A stretch of 39,131 bases of DNA from Pseudomonadales bacterium (lineage in GTDB: Bacteria > Pseudomonadota > Gammaproteobacteria > Pseudomonadales > Azotimanducaceae): positions 1-39,131 of the forward strand of contig JASMJM010000083.1 of NCBI GenBank assembly GCA_030749725.1, given 5' to 3'. Below the pieces are notes generated by a model. That model ran no database searches, was not told the origin of the DNA, and saw only the letters and a list, made by a program, of their open reading frames with translations. This document shows, piece by piece, positions 37,097 through 39,131 of this stretch; the stretch's first letter is position 1; the number at the start of each line of letters is the position of its first letter. A program made the position numbers and the translations under genes.

Positions 37097-37957
37097 CTAG
37101 GGGTTAGTCGATGGATCAACTTGAAGGTTATCGATCAGCCTGGTCTTTCCGAGGTATGCAGCGGCGAGGATGATCAGCTCGTTGTCATTCACGATCGCCG
37201 TCTCAAGCGTACGGGCGTTCCTGATAGAAAAATAGTCGGGTACAAAACCGGCCTTTTCTAACGCAGAGGTGCCTTCCTTTTCGATCTCCGCGAAATTTCG
37301 ATCGCCGCTCTCCAGTGCCGATCTTGCGTCCCTGATCGATTGATTCAGTTTGGGTGCAATATTGCTTTCTTTCTTGTCGAGGTAGTTGTTCCTTGAGCTC
37401 ATCGCCAGTCCAGTGGGCTCTCGTACGATCGGACAACCAACAATTTCACCCGGCAGGAGCAGATCGTCAACCATCATGCGGATAATCGTCAGTTGCTGGA
37501 AATCCTTCAAGCCAAAAACCGACACATCCGGGCGGATGATATTGAGCAGTTTGCAGACTACTGTGGTGACTCCTGCAAAGTGGGTGGGACGCGATTCACC
37601 ACATAGGATAGCGGATATGCCGGGAACCTTGACCTCCGTTTGGCTACCTGTGCCGGCGGGATACATCTCCTTGGCAGAGGGCGCGAACAACAGGTCTGTG
37701 TTCTCAGCCAGCAGCGCTTCAGTGTCCGCTGCAAGTGTACGCGGATAGCTGTCCAGATCTTCGTTCGGGCCAAACTGCAGCGGATTGACGAAGATACTTG
37801 CCACCACATAGTCAGCAATCGTGCGCGCGTGTCGAACCAAACTGAGGTGGCCCTCATGAAGGTTGCCCATGGTAGGGACGAGGGCTATCTTGGCTCCCCG
37901 CTCTCTGACATCAGCGAGGATCTCTGTGCTCCGCCTAATGGTGTGAATCGTCTTCAT
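37097..37957 (-). CDS. panC: Pantothenate synthetase
   Basis: PanC ligates pantoate and beta-alanine with ATP to give pantothenate, the CoA precursor. The 286-residue protein shows VPTMGNLHEGHLSLV (HxGH nucleotide motif), SIFVNPLQFGPNEDLDSYPRT, FGLKDFQQLTIIRMMVDDL and the MSSRNNYL loop. The FGxKDxQQ motif has Leu where Glu is common. Length matches the family. It lies 14 bp after panB, the preceding pathway step, and is followed by pgi. Confidence 0.98.
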   Translation of the reverse strand: MKTIHTIRRSTEILADVRERGAKIALVPTMGNLHEGHLSLVRHARTIADYVVASIFVNPLQFGPNEDLDSYPRTLAADTEALLAENTDLLFAPSAKEMYPAGTGSQTEVKVPGISAILCGESRPTHFAGVTTVVCKLLNIIRPDVSVFGLKDFQQLTIIRMMVDDLLLPGEIVGCPIVREPTGLAMSSRNNYLDKKESNIAPKLNQSIRDARSALESGDRNFAEIEKEGTSALEKAGFVPDYFSIRNARTLETAIVNDNELIILAAAYLGKTRLIDNLQVDPSTNP

Positions 37958-37971
37958 GCCGGCAGGTGCAG

Positions 37972-38874
37972 CTAGTAACAGTGCTCGGGGGCAGGGAATG
38001 CGCCGCTTTTCACAGCTTCCACATAGGCACTGATGGCGCCCTGGATTCCGTTTGTGCTTTCCGGCAGAAAGTTCTTGACGAAGCGCGGCAGCCTGATCGA
38101 CGGCGGCGTTATGCCAAGCATATCGTGGACTACCATAATCTGCGCGTCAGTGTCGGGACCCGCTCCGATGCCGATCACCGGGATGCGTAAGGCCTCGGTG
38201 ATCGCCTTGGCCAGAGAAACAGGCACACACTCCAGTAGCAGAATACTCGCTCCGGCCTCCTCGAGTATCTTGGCCTCCGATATCATCTTTTCAGCCTTAG
38301 CGGGATTTCGGCCTTGCACCCGAAAGCCACCCAGTCGATTGATGGATTGGGGAGTGAGTCCCATATGGGCACAAACCGGAATTCCTCTTTCGGCGAGTAA
38401 CCGGGTTGATTCAGCCAACCAGGCGCCGCCTTCAAGTTTTACGATCTGTGCGCCAACCTGCATGAGTGCTGCAGCATTTTCCAGTGACTGAGCTTCCGAC
38501 GCGTAACTCATGAAGGGCAGATCCGCCATCAACATGGCCCCTCTGTTGCCACGCCTTACACAGGTCGTGTGGTAAATCATGTCATTCATGGTAACCGGCA
38601 GCGTGCTGTCGTGGCCTTGTAGCACCATTCCCAGCGAGTCCCCCACAAGAATGAGGTCGATCCCGGCAAGGCACTCCAATTCGGAAATGCAGGCATCATA
38701 GGCTGTCAGACAGGCAAATTTCTTCCCCCTCTTCTTCATGTTGGATAGCGTGGTGAGTGTGACTTGGGCCCGAGGCGTTTGCGCTGGAGGCTCACTTTTT
38801 GCAGCCGCTGACTTTCTTTTAGCTGCCGGTCGTTTCTTGACTGTCTTCTTCCTGGTCGCTTTCTTCGTCGTCAC
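37972..38874 (-). CDS. panB: 3-methyl-2-oxobutanoate hydroxymethyltransferase with basic N-terminal tail
   Basis: PanB makes ketopantoate from 2-oxoisovalerate and methylene-tetrahydrofolate, the first pantothenate-specific step. The product has 300 residues against about 264 for the family. The core starts near residue 38 ([23 protein letters not shown]) and shows [27 protein letters not shown], the LEGG motif, HMGLTPQS and [20 protein letters not shown]. The added N-terminus is Lys/Ala-rich, like a histone H1-type tail (residues 4-26). The GTG at 38874 has a GAGGAAG about 8 nt upstream, which supports the long form. No other good start exists closer to the core. It precedes panC and follows a deoxynucleoside kinase gene. 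Confidence 0.95.
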   Translation of the reverse strand: MTTKKATRKKTVKKRPAAKRKSAAAKSEPPAQTPRAQVTLTTLSNMKKRGKKFACLTAYDACISELECLAGIDLILVGDSLGMVLQGHDSTLPVTMNDMIYHTTCVRRGNRGAMLMADLPFMSYASEAQSLENAAALMQVGAQIVKLEGGAWLAESTRLLAERGIPVCAHMGLTPQSINRLGGFRVQGRNPAKAEKMISEAKILEEAGASILLLECVPVSLAKAITEALRIPVIGIGAGPDTDAQIMVVHDMLGITPPSIRLPRFVKNFLPESTNGIQGAISAYVEAVKSGAFPAPEHCY

Positions 38875-38961
38875 TGTTTGCTTCCTCGCAGTGGTGTGCT
38901 GTCTAGATGCCGATATCCCTGTCGTGATGGTTACTGTGGATTGTGCTCCTCTGACTGTCCG

Positions 38962-39131
38962 CTAAAGAATGGAGGGTTTGGGGTTAAAGTAGTGTCTTCC
39001 CGCTCTGGCTTCCAGCAGGTATTTTATCAGTTGCTGGTAATCCTGTTCACTATTTGCCAGATCTATATCGGTGGCATTTACGATCAGGAGGGGCGCAACA
39101 TCATAGTAGTGAAAGAACTCAGTGTAGGCGT
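38962..39131 (-). CDS. Deoxynucleoside kinase, C-terminal part (runs off the window)
   Basis: Only the last 55 codons are visible, ending in TAG at 38964-38962. The protein reads AYTEFFHYYDVAPLLIVN, then NATDIDL and GRHYFNP, then the end. This pattern (Tyr/Phe-rich helix, APLLIVN strand, IDL, GRHYFNP) resembles the C-terminus of bacterial deoxyadenosine/deoxyguanosine-type kinases that phosphorylate deoxynucleosides. In several gammaproteobacteria such a gene lies between folK and panB. It points the same way as panB and ends 87 bp before it. The 5' part, including the P-loop, lies beyond the window, so substrate and intactness are unknown. Confidence 0.75.
   Translation of the reverse strand, partial: AYTEFFHYYDVAPLLIVNATDIDLANSEQDYQQLIKYLLEARAGRHYFNPKPSIL

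Overview
The window is a chromosomal segment of a gammaproteobacterium. Gene order (smpB, bamE/fur, recN, hrcA-grpE-dnaK-dnaJ-dapB-carA-carB-greA, yhbY, ftsH-folP-glmM-tpiA-secG, tRNA-Leu, tRNA-fMet-rimP-nusA-infB-rbfA-truB-rpsO-pnp) is the classic Pseudomonas/Chromatiales-type core block. The coexistence of hrcA with RpoH-type heat-shock promoters, and the panB/panC plus deoxynucleoside kinase cluster, suggest a Chromatiales-like or sulfur-oxidiser-like lineage rather than an enteric. That lineage call is an inference; no marker here fixes the genus.

Layout. Bases 1-1450 are the edge of a mobile element: a P4-type tyrosine integrase immediately downstream of the 3' end of ssrA (tmRNA), a very common island insertion point. 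The rest of the island lies left of the window. ssrA and smpB follow on the minus strand, then a Na+-coupled NSS-family transporter, divergent bamE/fur, and recN. A gap of about 335 bp carrying four ~60-bp tandem repeats precedes hrcA. The chaperone genes grpE, dnaK and dnaJ follow, with convincing sigma-32-type promoters before grpE and dnaK. Next are dapB and carAB (with an attenuator-like leader), greA, convergent yhbY, ftsH-folP-glmM, tpiA-secG-tRNA-Leu, and the tRNA-fMet/rimP/nusA/infB translation-transcription operon through pnp. The right end is a minus-strand cluster: a deoxynucleoside kinase (partial, running off the edge), panB, panC, pgi and acs.

Functionally this is mostly housekeeping: ribosome rescue, iron regulation and DNA repair, protein folding, lysine/arginine/pyrimidine synthesis, folate and peptidoglycan precursors, protein export, transcription-translation factors, RNA decay, and pantothenate/CoA and acetate metabolism. 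I found no convincing new multi-gene system. The unusual content is small-scale: minisatellite-encoded extension of GrpE, basic lysine-rich tails on GrpE and PanB, tandem repeats upstream of hrcA and carA, a likely carA attenuator with a through-reading leader ORF, possible sequestration of the pnp ribosome binding site, a U1/U72 initiator tRNA, and the apparent absence of ratA/rnfH and rlmE from their usual places.
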